Shown: positions 6,906 through 16,523 of the stretch, one piece after another | Layout: each line of letters starts with the position of its first letter | How positions within the stretch are numbered: position 1 is the stretch's first letter | Source of the DNA: Chara braunii | Lineage: Eukaryota; Streptophyta; Charophyceae; Charales; Characeae | Length of the DNA stretch: 32,807 nucleotides | Assembly: GCA_003427395.1 (NCBI GenBank) | Contig: BFEA01000031.1 | Location: forward strand, 4,534,236 to 4,567,042 | Reading direction: 5' to 3' | Program-made: the position numbers and the translations under genes | The notes under the pieces: model-generated | The model's database searches: none | What the model was told of the DNA's origin: nothing | The model's input: the letters and a program-made list of their open reading frames with translations, nothing else

Positions 6906-9240
6906 TTTCAGCTACCCGATAACCGCTTGTGCGTAGGAGATGCTCCGATTCTTCCATGGATGACCTCATGCTCAATACTTGTGATATAGCCTAGTGTAAC
7001 TCTTGATTTTCACTCACATGCTAGTAGGAGATAATCCGATTCTTTCATGAATGATTTTATTCTCAATACTTGTGATTTGGTCTAGTGTAGATCTTGCGTT
7101 TCACTCACATGCTAGTAGGAGATGCCCTGATTATTCCATGGATAATCTCTAGTTCAAATCTTGTGATACATCATAGTGTAACTCTTGATTTTCACTCACA
7201 TGCTAGTAGGAGATGCTCCAATTCTTTCATGGATGATCTCATGCTCAATACTTGTGATTTGGTCTAGTGTAGATCTTGCTTTGCACTCACATGCTAGTAG
7301 GAGATGCTCCGATTCTTCCATGGATGATCTCTCGCTCAAATTTTGTGATATAGCCTTAGTGTAACTTTTGCTTTTCACTCACATGTTAGTCGGAGATGCT
7401 CCAATTCCTTCATGGATGATATCTTGCGAAAATCTTGTGATATAGCCTAGTGTAACTCTTGATTTTCACTCACACGCTAGCAAGAGATGCTCCGATTCCT
7501 TCATGGATGATCTCTTGCTAAAATCTTGTGATATAGCCTAGTGTAACTCTTGATTTTTACTCACATGCTAGTAGGAGATGCTCCAATTATTTCTTGGATG
7601 ATCTCATGCTCAGTACTTGTGATTTGGTGTAGTGTAGTTCTTGCTTTTCACTCACATGCTAGTAGGAGATGCTCCGATTCTTCCATTGATGATCTCTTGC
7701 TCAAATCTTGTGATATAGCCTAGTGTAACTCTTACTTTTTACTCACATGCTAGTAGGAGATACTCTGATTCTTTCATGGATGATCTCATTCTCAATACTT
7801 GTGATTTGGTCTAGTGTAGATCTTACTTTTCACTCACATGCTAATAGGAGATGCTCCGATTATTTCATGGATGATCTCTAGCTCAAATCTTGTGATATAG
7901 CCTAGTGTAACTCTTGATTTTCACTCACATGCTAGTAGGAGATGCGCCTATTGTTTCATGGATGATCTCATGCTCAATACTTGTGATTTGGTCTTAGTAT
8001 AGATCTTGCTTTTCACTCATATGCTAGTACTCCGATTCTTCCATGGGTGATCTCTTGTTCAATACTTGTGATTTAGTTTAGTGTAAGTTTTGCCTTTCAC
8101 TCGTATGCTAGTAGATGATGCTCCGATTCTTCCGTGGATGATCTCTTGCTCAAATTTTGTGGTATAGCCTAGTGAAACTCTTGATTTCCACTCACATGCC
8201 AGTAGGAGATGCTCCGATTTTTTCATGGATGATCTCATGCTCAATACTTGTGATTTGATCTACATCTTGCTTTTCACTCATATGCTAGTAGGAGATGCTC
8301 CGATTCTTCCATGGGTGATCTTTTTTTCAGTACTTGTGATTCGGTCTACCTCAACTCTTGCTTTTCACTCATATGCTAATAGGAGATGCTCCGATTCTTC
8401 CATGGCTGATCTCTTGCTCAAAACTTGTGATTTAGTCTAGTGTTACTCTTGCCTTTCACTCGCATGCTAGTAGGAGATGCTCTGATTCTTCCAGGGATGA
8501 TCTCTTGCTCAAATCTTTGTAATTTAGTCTAGTGTAGATCTCGCTTTTCACTGACATGCTAGTAGGAGATGCTCCGATTCTTCTATGAATGATCTCTTGC
8601 TCAATACTTGTGATGTGGTCTAGTATAAGTCTTGCCTTTCACTCATATGCTAGTGGGAGATGCTCTGATTCTTCCATGGGTGATCTCTTGTTCAATATTT
8701 GTGATTCGGTCTACCTCAACTCTTTCTTTTTACTCATATGCTAGGAGGGGATGCTCCGATTCATCCATGGATGATCCCTTGCTGAAAACTTGTGATTTAG
8801 TCTAGTGTTACTCTTGCTTTTCACTCTCATGCTAGTAGGAGATGCTCCGATTTTCCATGGATGATCTCTTGCTCAAATCTTGTGATTTAGTCTAGTGTAG
8901 ATCTCGCTTTTCACTCACATGCTTGTAGGAGATGCCCCGATTCTTCTATGAATGATCTCTTACTCAATAATTGTGATTTGGTCCAATGTAAGTCGTGCAT
9001 TTCACTCATATGCTAGTAGGAGACGCTCCGATTCTTCCATGGGTGATCTCTTGTTCAATACTTGTGATTCGGTTTACCTCAACTCTTGCTTTAACTCATG
9101 TGCTTGTAGGAGATGCTTTGATTCTTCCTCAAAACTTGTGATTTAGTCTAGTGTTACTCTTGCTTTTCACTCACATACTAGTACGAGATGCTCCGATTCT
9201 TCCATGAATGATTTCGTGCTCAAGATTTGTGGAACTAGTC
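6906..9240. repeat. 91-bp satellite, subfamily 1 (~25 monomers)
   Basis: The core TCACTCACATGCTAGTAGGA recurs at 7011, 7102, 7193, 7284, 7376, 7467 and 7558 (positions of CACTC), a 91-bp period. Monomers continue to about 9240. From 6960 to about 8000 two monomer types largely alternate (182-bp dimer), tagged TAGCCTAGTGTAACTCTTG and TTTGGTCTAGTGTAGATCTTG, with an extra first-type monomer at about 7440-7540. From about 8300 to 9180 four types repeat in fixed order (see findings). There is no gene in either strand. Satellites with this organisation are often centromeric or heterochromatic, but location cannot be told from this window. Confidence 0.95.
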
Positions 9241-9550
9241 TAGCTTGTGTTTTCCACTCACGTAGTAGATGATGACATTCCGCTTCAAACGTGGTTGTGA
9301 CATGAGCCATGATCATGTGTTTTAGCAAGTCTGACTCACATGCATGACTTAACTCTCACATGATGGCATTCTGTTTCAAACTTGGTTGCATTCATGAGTC
9401 ATGATCATGTGTTTGAGCAAGTCTCACTCACATGCATGACTCAACTCTCACAATATGACATTCCGTTTCAAACTTGGTTGCATTCATGAGTCATGAGCAT
9501 GTGTCTTAGCAATTCCCACTCACATGCATGACCCAACTCTCACATGATGG
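9241..9550. repeat. 91-92-bp satellite, subfamily 2 (3 monomers)
   Basis: CATTC landmarks in 'GACATTCCGCTTC / GGCATTCTGTTTC / GACATTCCGTTTC' fall at 9276, 9367 and 9459. The next unit's equivalent is TGTTCC at 9551. The monomers share CACTCACATGC with subfamily 1 and keep the 91-92-bp period. They are a transitional block between the two larger ones. Confidence 0.9.
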
Positions 9551-11185
9551 TGTTCCGGTTCATCGCTTGGTTGATCTTTCCTCCATGTGCATGTGCTCTT
9601 CACTAGTTCAATCTTCTCATTGTCAAGTTCATGTGTTTTGTAGTGTTCCGGTTCATACTTAGTTAATTTTTCCTCCATGTGCATGTGCCTTTCACTAGTT
9701 CAAGCTCCTCATTTTCAAGTTCATGTGTGTTCTGATGTTCCGGATCATACTTAGTTGATTTCTCCTCTATGTGCATGTGCCTTTTCACTAGTTCAATCCT
9801 CTCATTGTCAAGTTCATGTGTGTTCTGATGTTCCGGTACATACTTAGTTGATCTCTCCTCTATGTACATGTGCCTTTTCACTAGTTGAATCATCTCATTG
9901 TCAAGTTCATGTGTGCTATAGTGTTCCGATTCATACTTAGTTGATCTCTCTTCTATGTGCATGTGCCTTTTCACTAGTTCAATCTTCTCATTGTCAAGTT
10001 CATGTGTGTTGTGATGTTCTGGTTCATACTTAGTTCATCTTTTCTCCATGTGCATGTGCCTTTCACTAGTTCAAGCTTCTCATTGTCAAGTTCATTTGTG
10101 CTATAGTTTTCCGGTTCATACCTAGTTGATCTCTCCTCTATGTGCATGTGTCTTTTCACTAGTTCAATCTTCTCATTGTCAAGTTCATGTGTGTTGTGAT
10201 GTTCCGGTTCATACTTAGCTGATTTTTCCTCCATGTGCATATGCCTTTCACTAGTTCAAGCTTCTCATTGTCAAGTTCATGTGTGGTATATTGTTTCGGT
10301 TCATACTTAGTTGATCTCTCCTCTATGTGCATGTATTTTCACTAGTTCAATCTTCTCATTGTTAAGTTCATGTGTATTGTGATGTTCCGGTTAATACTTA
10401 GTTGATCTTTCCTCCATGTGCATGTGCCTTTCAGTAGTTAAAGTTTCTCATTGTCAAGTTCATGTGAGCTATAGTGTTCCGGTTCATACTTAGTTGATCT
10501 CTCCTTTATGTGCATATGTCTTTTTCACTAGTTCAATGAACTCCAATCTTCTCATTGTCAAGTTCATGTGTGTCGTGATGTTCTGGTTCATACTTAGTTG
10601 ATCTTTCCTCCATGTGCATGAGCTTTTCACTAGTTCAACCTTCTCATTGTCAAGTTCTTATGTGTTATAGTGTTCGAGTTCATACTTAGTTGATCTTTCC
10701 TCTATGTGCATGTGCCTTGTACTAGTTCAATCTTCCCATTGTCAAGTTCATATGTGTTGATCTTTCCTCCGTGTGCATGTGCCCTTCAATAGTTCATTGT
10801 CAGGTCCATGTGTGATGATCTTTCCTCCATATACATGTGTTCTTCATTAGTTCAATCTTCTCATTATCAAGTTCATGTGTGTTGTGATGTTTCGGCTCAT
10901 ACGTAGTTAATCTTTTCTCTATATGCATGTGCCTTTCATTAGTTCAATCTTCTCATTGTCAAATTCATATGTGTTGTAGTGTCCAGGTTCATACTTAGTT
11001 GCTCGTTCCTACATGTGCATGTGCCTATCACTAGTTCAATATTCTCATTGTCAAGTTCATGTATGTTGTGATGTTCCGGTTCATACTTAGTTGCGCTCTC
11101 CTACATATGCACGTATTTTTCACTAACTCAATCTTCTCATTGTCAAAATGATTGAAATGTTCCAGTTCATGCGTAGTTGATCTTT
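9551..11185. repeat. 92-93-bp satellite, subfamily 3 (~18 monomers)
   Basis: GTTCCGGTTCATACTTAGTT recurs with a 92-93-bp period (for example 9645, 9737, 9830 and 9923). Each is followed by TCCTCCATGTGCATGTGCC and TTCTCATTGTCAAGTTCATG. Copies between about 10740 and 10850 are shortened. The minus strand is open for about 100 codons in places because many units are 93 bp, but the frame breaks wherever a unit is 92 bp. Confidence 0.95.
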
Positions 11186-11186
11186 C

Positions 11187-11293
11187 ACTATGGGATAGGT
11201 GACCGACATTTGGCTGCTACTACTGTGGGATGGGTGACCGACATTTGGCTGCTACTACTATGGGATGGGTGACCGACATTTGGCTGCTACTAC
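11187..11293. repeat. 35-bp minisatellite, three units
   Basis: GGGATRGGTGACCGACATTT starts at 11192, 11227 and 11262 with an exact 35-bp period. Each unit ends GGCTGCTACTAC. Confidence 0.95.
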
Positions 11294-11324
11294 GAGGTGA
11301 TGATTTGGTTAGGATTAGAAATCT

Positions 11325-11459
11325 CTTCTCTCTCTCTCTCTCTCNNNNNNNNNNNNNNNNNNNNNNNNNNNNNNNNNNNNNNNNNNNNNNNNNNNNNNNN
11401 NNNNNNNNNNNNNNNNNNNNNNNNNNNNNNNNNNNTCTCTCTCTCTCTCTCTCTCTCTC
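11325..11459. repeat. (CT)n microsatellite containing a 91-N gap
   Basis: CT dinucleotides flank unknown sequence from 11345 to 11435. The true repeat length is unresolved. Confidence 0.95.
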
Positions 11460-11845
11460 CCCCTTTCTCACTCCCTCTTCGCCTTGCCCTCTCTCTCTGT
11501 TCCCCTCACTTGGCATATGACTAACCCTTCTCCCCTCGCTTGTTACATTGTCAGGGTGCGAACGGTAAAAAAAATCAGACCTCACTTGGTGGAGAAAGAG
11601 GGCAAGGGAAGGGTAGTAGGTCCCTTGTGCCACCAAGAAAACATAGAAAAAGACGTTTGGAAAAGTGAGAAATGGACGGAATCCGGGAGAAAGTATAAGT
11701 TGAAGCAAGGTCAGTTAGACTCAACCGTTTCCCCGACTGCATGACTATAAGAAGATGATGGGCTGATTGAGCAAAAGAGATTGAACAAAGAGCAGCCAAA
11801 AAACATGGAAAGACAGGCATGTGGGAAGGGCTATATGTTGACCCC
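11460..11845. other. Unassigned stretch, no gene recognised
   Basis: An 86-codon plus-strand frame at 11484-11744 is Lys/Glu-rich and has no motif I can name. It could be the decayed 3' end of an LTR element's coding region, given the possible polypurine/LTR junction just downstream. Nothing else supports that. Confidence 0.3.
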
Positions 11846-11866
11846 AAGTGGGGGATTGTATGAACC
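11846..11866 (+). other. Possible polypurine tract / 3' LTR junction
   Basis: CCAAGTGGGGGATTG leads straight into TGTATGAACC. An AAGTGGGGGATTGT-type string directly before an LTR that starts TG is typical of many plant LTR elements, especially Ty1/Copia. No second LTR copy or coding domain was found in the window, so this is tentative. It would make the downstream sequence the start of a plus-strand LTR. Confidence 0.3.
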
Positions 11867-13173
11867 TTTGCTTTGTGTGGGACTGAGCAGGTAAGCGAAG
11901 GCTAGGGATGCCTTGAGCGGGATAGGGCCGGGAGGAACCGGGCGGCAAAAGGAAAAGGGAAGAGGGGCAAAGGGGCTATGAAACCCTTAGCATAAAGCGA
12001 ATCCATGTAAATGACCTTTACGTTTGAGACTTGAAGTGTAAATGAGAGAGTGAAGTGCAATCTTGCCAAGGGGAATGTGGAGTTGTGTGTGCATGCGTGT
12101 AAAGGCCTCGAAACGACTAAGGGGCCTGCGTCAATAGGGTTGAATGAGATGTATGAGACCTGATGGGGGCGTAGAGGCGAGGGAGAGGACGACATCGCCG
12201 CACCTCGATGACGCCGTAGAATCACAATGCTTAGGGAAATGGTGTGCGGCCTAAGGATGACGCTTAGCCTGCGCACAAGAGAAGAGAAACTTTCAAAGAA
12301 CCCTTGGATTACCTGCGTATTGGAAAGATCAATTGCCTGAGAATATAACCAAGAATCGAAAACAAATCAGCGCTGCGGAATGACCAGCAAGACTACCACC
12401 CGGCGTAAGGGCTGAGCTACATCCCCAATGTCAAAGCTCTCTCGCGTGATGGCCCACCCCCATCCATCTCAAAGCTCTAGGTGGGGGTGACCCTGGGACA
12501 CATGACCCGCGCACTGAGCATAAGCGTGGGCGGGCTGAGCCACATGGGACCCGCAGTGGGGTCGACTAAGGCTCGAAAGTCTACCGGGGTTTGGCCCTAC
12601 AACGTGTAAGCCCGACCAAGAAGGAGGCTGCTTACACGCGTGTCTGCAAGACTTGCTTCCGAACCCCACGTCGAAACTTACGTTTTTTCGACACCATGGA
12701 TAATGGAATTCCCTTTCACATCACGGATCGGGAAAGTCTGAAACACCGATGATTCCGGAAATACTGGGAGTTGAACAACGCCTCTCTTTCCGCGCGACCT
12801 TGACCCAATCGTCCGAAATTTCCTTATCGAGCAGGAAACGAACGTGTTTGTGAATGGTACATTGAGTATGCCTTAAGCGCAATCCCCTTTCCCTCCCAAT
12901 TCGCCAGTTCAGAATTAAGCCACGTCATCGCTGAACCTAGTATCGTCATCATCGAAACGGACTTCTCGCCCCATCGCCTCGTATTGCCTTTGCACTGCCT
13001 GACTGCTGCCCCCTAGCACGCGATCACCCCCTATTGGCCCCAAACCTCGTGCTTCGAGTGCCAGCAAGACAGCGAGTACCAAGCCGCGGGATTCATTCGA
13101 CGAACCTGGACCGAGGCCGAGCAGCAAGCGCAAGGTTGGCCTCGTCGGATTACGAGGCTTGCCACGAGCGACG
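11867..13173. other. Unassigned left flank of the retrotransposon
   Basis: No gene is recognised on either strand. TCAAAGCTCT is repeated at 12430 and 12468 beside an ACCCCCA/TGGGGGT inverted pair. A donor-like CAG|GTAAGC occurs at 11890. The stretch may include LTR sequence downstream of the possible junction at 11857, but no LTR end can be fixed. Confidence 0.4.
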
Positions 13174-13188
13174 TGTGACGCACGAACC

Positions 13189-13945
13189 TCATGCCCTGTG
13201 CTGTCTTTCGTTCAGAGTACTTTTAATTGCGGAAGGGGCCCTGATAAACATCACGATGGGGTGTGCCGAGGATTTTTGGGAAATTGAGTGTGGAGACACA
13301 GAAAGAACTGAAATCCCCCGTGTTGGTCCGATGTAGTAAGAAGGGAGGTCCGTCACCACGTGGGTTTTGAGGGAGAAGAAGGCGCATGCGAGACTCACGA
13401 TGAGGGGAAATTCAATCCAAAAAGTATCGTTGAACTTCCCATCGAACCGTTGCTCTTCGTTTCGTATGAAAGGGGGCGAGAACGCACTTGGTATCCTGTT
13501 TCCAGATCAAGTCTCGACGCCGCTCCTTGCATAACTCAGAATCCGATATGGAAGGTCTCAGCTTCGTGGCTTGTTCCTTATGTTCGTCCTCACCCCGTCC
13601 TCGGTAGTGAAAACCCTTTGATTGGTAACGCTTGAAGCGGTGACAATTGCTGCACAGAGTGTTAGGCCAACGGGACGCCTTTGCCGGCCACGGGATGACG
13701 ATCAATTAGTTGAATGACAACAGTAGAGAATAAGGCGGAAAATGTGTACCGATAATGACAAAACCAGCACCAACAAACCCAGAGCATTGATTTTCGGGAG
13801 GGAAGTAGTATCGCCCGCCGATCTTAGAGACGACTTCTCGTACGTCCCACTCGCATACACGTGTCCTCTCCTCGTTGTACAGGAAGGGGCGCACTAGGGA
13901 TACGGGCAACCGACGACTAGCTGGGTTGAGGCCCTCAGTCCACAT
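13189..13945 (-). pseudogene. LTR-encoded frame, broken copy in 3' LTR
   Basis: This is the counterpart of the 251-codon frame at 24646-25401 in the other LTR. The ATG (13943-13945) and the terminal TGA are conserved, and most residues align. Examples are CEWDVRE-V-KIGGRYYFPP, GFHYRGRGEDEHKE and RWEVQRYFLD. This copy is interrupted by stops near 13706 and 13412. Upstream of the ATG this copy is open for about 40 more codons, where the other copy has stops. The two copies therefore have different lesions. Function unknown. Confidence 0.35.
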
Positions 13946-14707
13946 GGCAATCCAATCAAACACAAATGCTCGCCTCAATGATTCATCATTATTCCGACAA
14001 CCGCAACAATCGAGAATACCCAACTTGTCGAAAGTTCGAATCGAAAGTTCGATCCTGCGTTATACGATAACTTTTAAGTACCATCCCCATCAATCACACA
14101 AATTAAAGTAAGAAGAACGTGATCATAACTCCTTCATTTCCCCAAAAGATAACTCAGAGAGAGAGAGAGAAAGCATTCACTACAGTCTCGTCAGGGGTAC
14201 TCATAAAGAAACTGGAGGGACGTAATTCACACTGGGCGAAACGCGGCAATCGCTCTACGTGTACAAGTTGCGCGTGACATTTTTATCTTCCTGAGAAGAT
14301 AGACTGCCTCTCGGGTCTTTCGCATTGAGGGTAAGCTGCAGATGTCGTGCCGCATAAGGCAGACGACATGCGCAGTGTATTCTAGGTTTAAAGATCCCGG
14401 GGTATTCGTCCGTAATCACGCCACCGACAGATCTAAACACTCTTGCATTCTCGAACAAAATCCGAACAACATTGCCCCTGCCGACGACTCGACCATGTTC
14501 ACTCATTCCATTTTCAACTATCCTTTGGCCTAATTAAAGGCCAATCCATCGAATAGCGGTTTCATCATCCGAGTACTTCCATCTACACGCACAGTAACTT
14601 ATCGCAGAAGGTGCGAAAATGGCAGCCATGCATCACTCAGTTCTTCGTGTGCTCTGCACTTCTGCCCCGTCATCCCAGGGCTAATCAAACGCAAGCCAAG
14701 CAAACAA

Positions 14708-15484
14708 TCATACATAGTTATTAATGCCATAAAGTAGGTGGGGAGAAGAGATGCAAGATGGGTGAGAGCGACGAGATAGAGGAAGATTACACAACGACCC
14801 CGAAGATGAAAAAAAATTATGGCTTAACTGTCGTCGAGCTGCACTCGCACCAAAGAATAGATTCGAGACAATGGAGGCGCATCCGCCGTGAAGTTCCACT
14901 ATGGCCCCGGCCCCCGGGCCATTCATTCGCCCAACTCTGATTACTATCCTTATACCGGCACCGACGATCCCGGTCGTCGCGTGCCACCACCCACCACTGC
15001 GATCGTCACCCCGCCGACTTAGTTTCTGCACGGGCTTACCCCGATCCCACAGTCCGTCATGGCAATCAGGCGCACAGCCAGCTAGTCTACAGTCAGCCAG
15101 TCGAGACGTTTCGACTCTCACAATACACTCTCTATCTAGCCACTGCTTCCCGGAAGTTGGTTGGCGAGTTGAGAGCGTGAGAGAGAGATTTGCGGACGCG
15201 CCTGCGGAATTTATAGTTGCGAGAAAAGAGATAGTTGCGGCGGAGGATGAAGAATGAGGTAGAGAAGGGCGAGGGAAGACTGGAGGATAATTGCCCATCG
15301 AAAGCCATGTTGATCCCTCACAGTCCGATCTTAGCCAATCAGAATCGTCACGTAGTAGGAATTTTCTCTTACACGGCGCTTCTCCTTGGCTAGACGGGGT
15401 GAAAAGAGGATCGACCGGGTTTTCGAGCGTAGGACTTAGAGCGGGAAGAAGAAGAGTGCGAACGATAGTGTGAAACAGGTCCAA
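14708..15484 (-). CDS. Second open frame in 3' LTR (258 codons), doubtful
   Basis: This is a sense-strand frame of 258 codons with no ATG at its beginning; the first Met is about 60 codons in. It is rich in Ser, Arg and Leu and has no domain I recognise. In the 5' LTR the same frame is split by a short indel into segments at 26953-26612, 26610-26404 and 26407-26054. It may be chance openness in GC-rich DNA. It is listed because it lies on the same strand as the other LTR frame and as gag-pol. Confidence 0.18.
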   Translation of the reverse strand: MDLFHTIVRTLLLPALSPTLENPVDPLFTPSSQGEAPCKRKFLLRDDSDWLRSDCEGSTWLSMGNYPPVFPRPSLPHSSSSAATISFLATINSAGASANLSLTLSTRQPTSGKQWLDRECIVRVETSRLADCRLAGCAPDCHDGLWDRGKPVQKLSRRGDDRSGGWWHATTGIVGAGIRIVIRVGRMNGPGAGAIVELHGGCASIVSNLFFGASAARRQLSHNFFSSSGSLCNLPLSRRSHPSCISSPHLLYGINNYV

Positions 15485-16109
15485 GATTCAGATGATCAAG
15501 AAAGAGAAAAGGCAGGCAGGGCAAGAGAGAGAGAGAAAAACAGTTACAGGGGGAAAGCGAGAAGGAGCATGGACACGCAAAAGAAGGCGCCGAGAGGAGC
15601 GCGAGGATGAGGGAGGAGAAAGCTGGCATGCATAGCGCCGAACTCACAATGCGAAAAAGAGGCACCGAAACAGTTACAGCCTTTTCTCAGTCCTTTACCA
15701 ATTTGAAAATTGAAATCACCATATCCGCGCCAAAGCAGGCATAGGAAAAAAAAGTCCTACGTCTATCCATATTCCCACAAAATTCACAGAATTTTCAACG
15801 ACGTGGCCAAGAACATTCATGTATGAAAAGGACACGTCGAGTTCCGTACATTTCAGAATTCCTAACCCTCGAGCCAAATTCGAGCGCGCTCGCTGAGGCG
15901 CGCCTAATTCCCATGCATTTCCCAAATTACAAAAACGGATTTTCAAGAATCAATGGAACTGGCAAAACTGCGGGTCTCAGCAAAGCACCTTTAATCGAAA
16001 AACAGAGCGGGGCTTCGTTGGGCCGAGCAAGACACATCTTGATTCGAAAAAGAAAACGAGAGGGGAGGGGTCCGAAAGCTGGTGCAGGTTCGAAAGCTGG
16101 TACGTCACA

Positions 16110-16523
16110 TATGTGACACGCAGGGGGTTCCAAAATTATGCAATCTCCTGGTTGCATGCAAGGAAGATAGTTTACATGGCGGAGGAGGAAGAAGGGAGTG
16201 AGATGATGAATGAGGAACCAATCGTATCAGCACTGGATCGGGCCTGAGTCCATGTTGACACCAACTTCAATTGCAGATTCTCTACCATCCAGCCCTGTCA
16301 TGTGCAACCCCCTGTCTCTCGATTGACGGATGTCGTCCAGGTGATGCCATCATGGTCCGCTGGTTCTCCGTGTGTTCTACACCCCTGCCCCATCACTGGA
16401 AGTTCGCTCGCCGGTAGTCAACGAGGAGAGGGTGATGGAGAGGTCGGGGCCACTTGGGTGGGAGCGGAGGGAGTCGCGCAGCGAAGTGATGACAGAACGC
16501 TCGATTAGCGAAGATGCGGTAGT
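16110..16523 (-). other. 3' untranslated part of the element, possible LTR-like patch
   Basis: No purine-rich tract is seen directly upstream of the 3' LTR. Instead the junction is the palindrome GTCACA-TA-TGTGAC. Around 16350-16400 the string TTCTCCGTGTGTTC...CACCCCTGCCCC resembles LTR sequence near 26095-26130. This hints that older LTR fragments lie here. No gene is recognised. Confidence 0.35.

Larger units (their letters stand above)
13174..16109 (-). repeat. 3' LTR (2,936 bp)
   Basis: This is a direct repeat of 24643-27566. Read on the minus strand it begins TGTGACGTACCAGC at 16109 and ends GTTCGTGCGTCACA at 13174. The ends form the inverted repeat TGTGACG/CGTCACA. Unlike the 5' LTR it retains its terminal ~11 nt. 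The first bases include a short tandem, ACCAGCTTTCG, twice. It lacks a 29-bp segment that the 5' LTR has near 26165-26195. The LTR is unusually long for Gypsy elements. Confidence 0.92.

Noticed and set aside
6906-11185. CRISPR array or prokaryotic repeat system
   Set aside because: The repeats are contiguous 91-bp monomers without short identical repeats and unique spacers, and the surroundings are eukaryotic.
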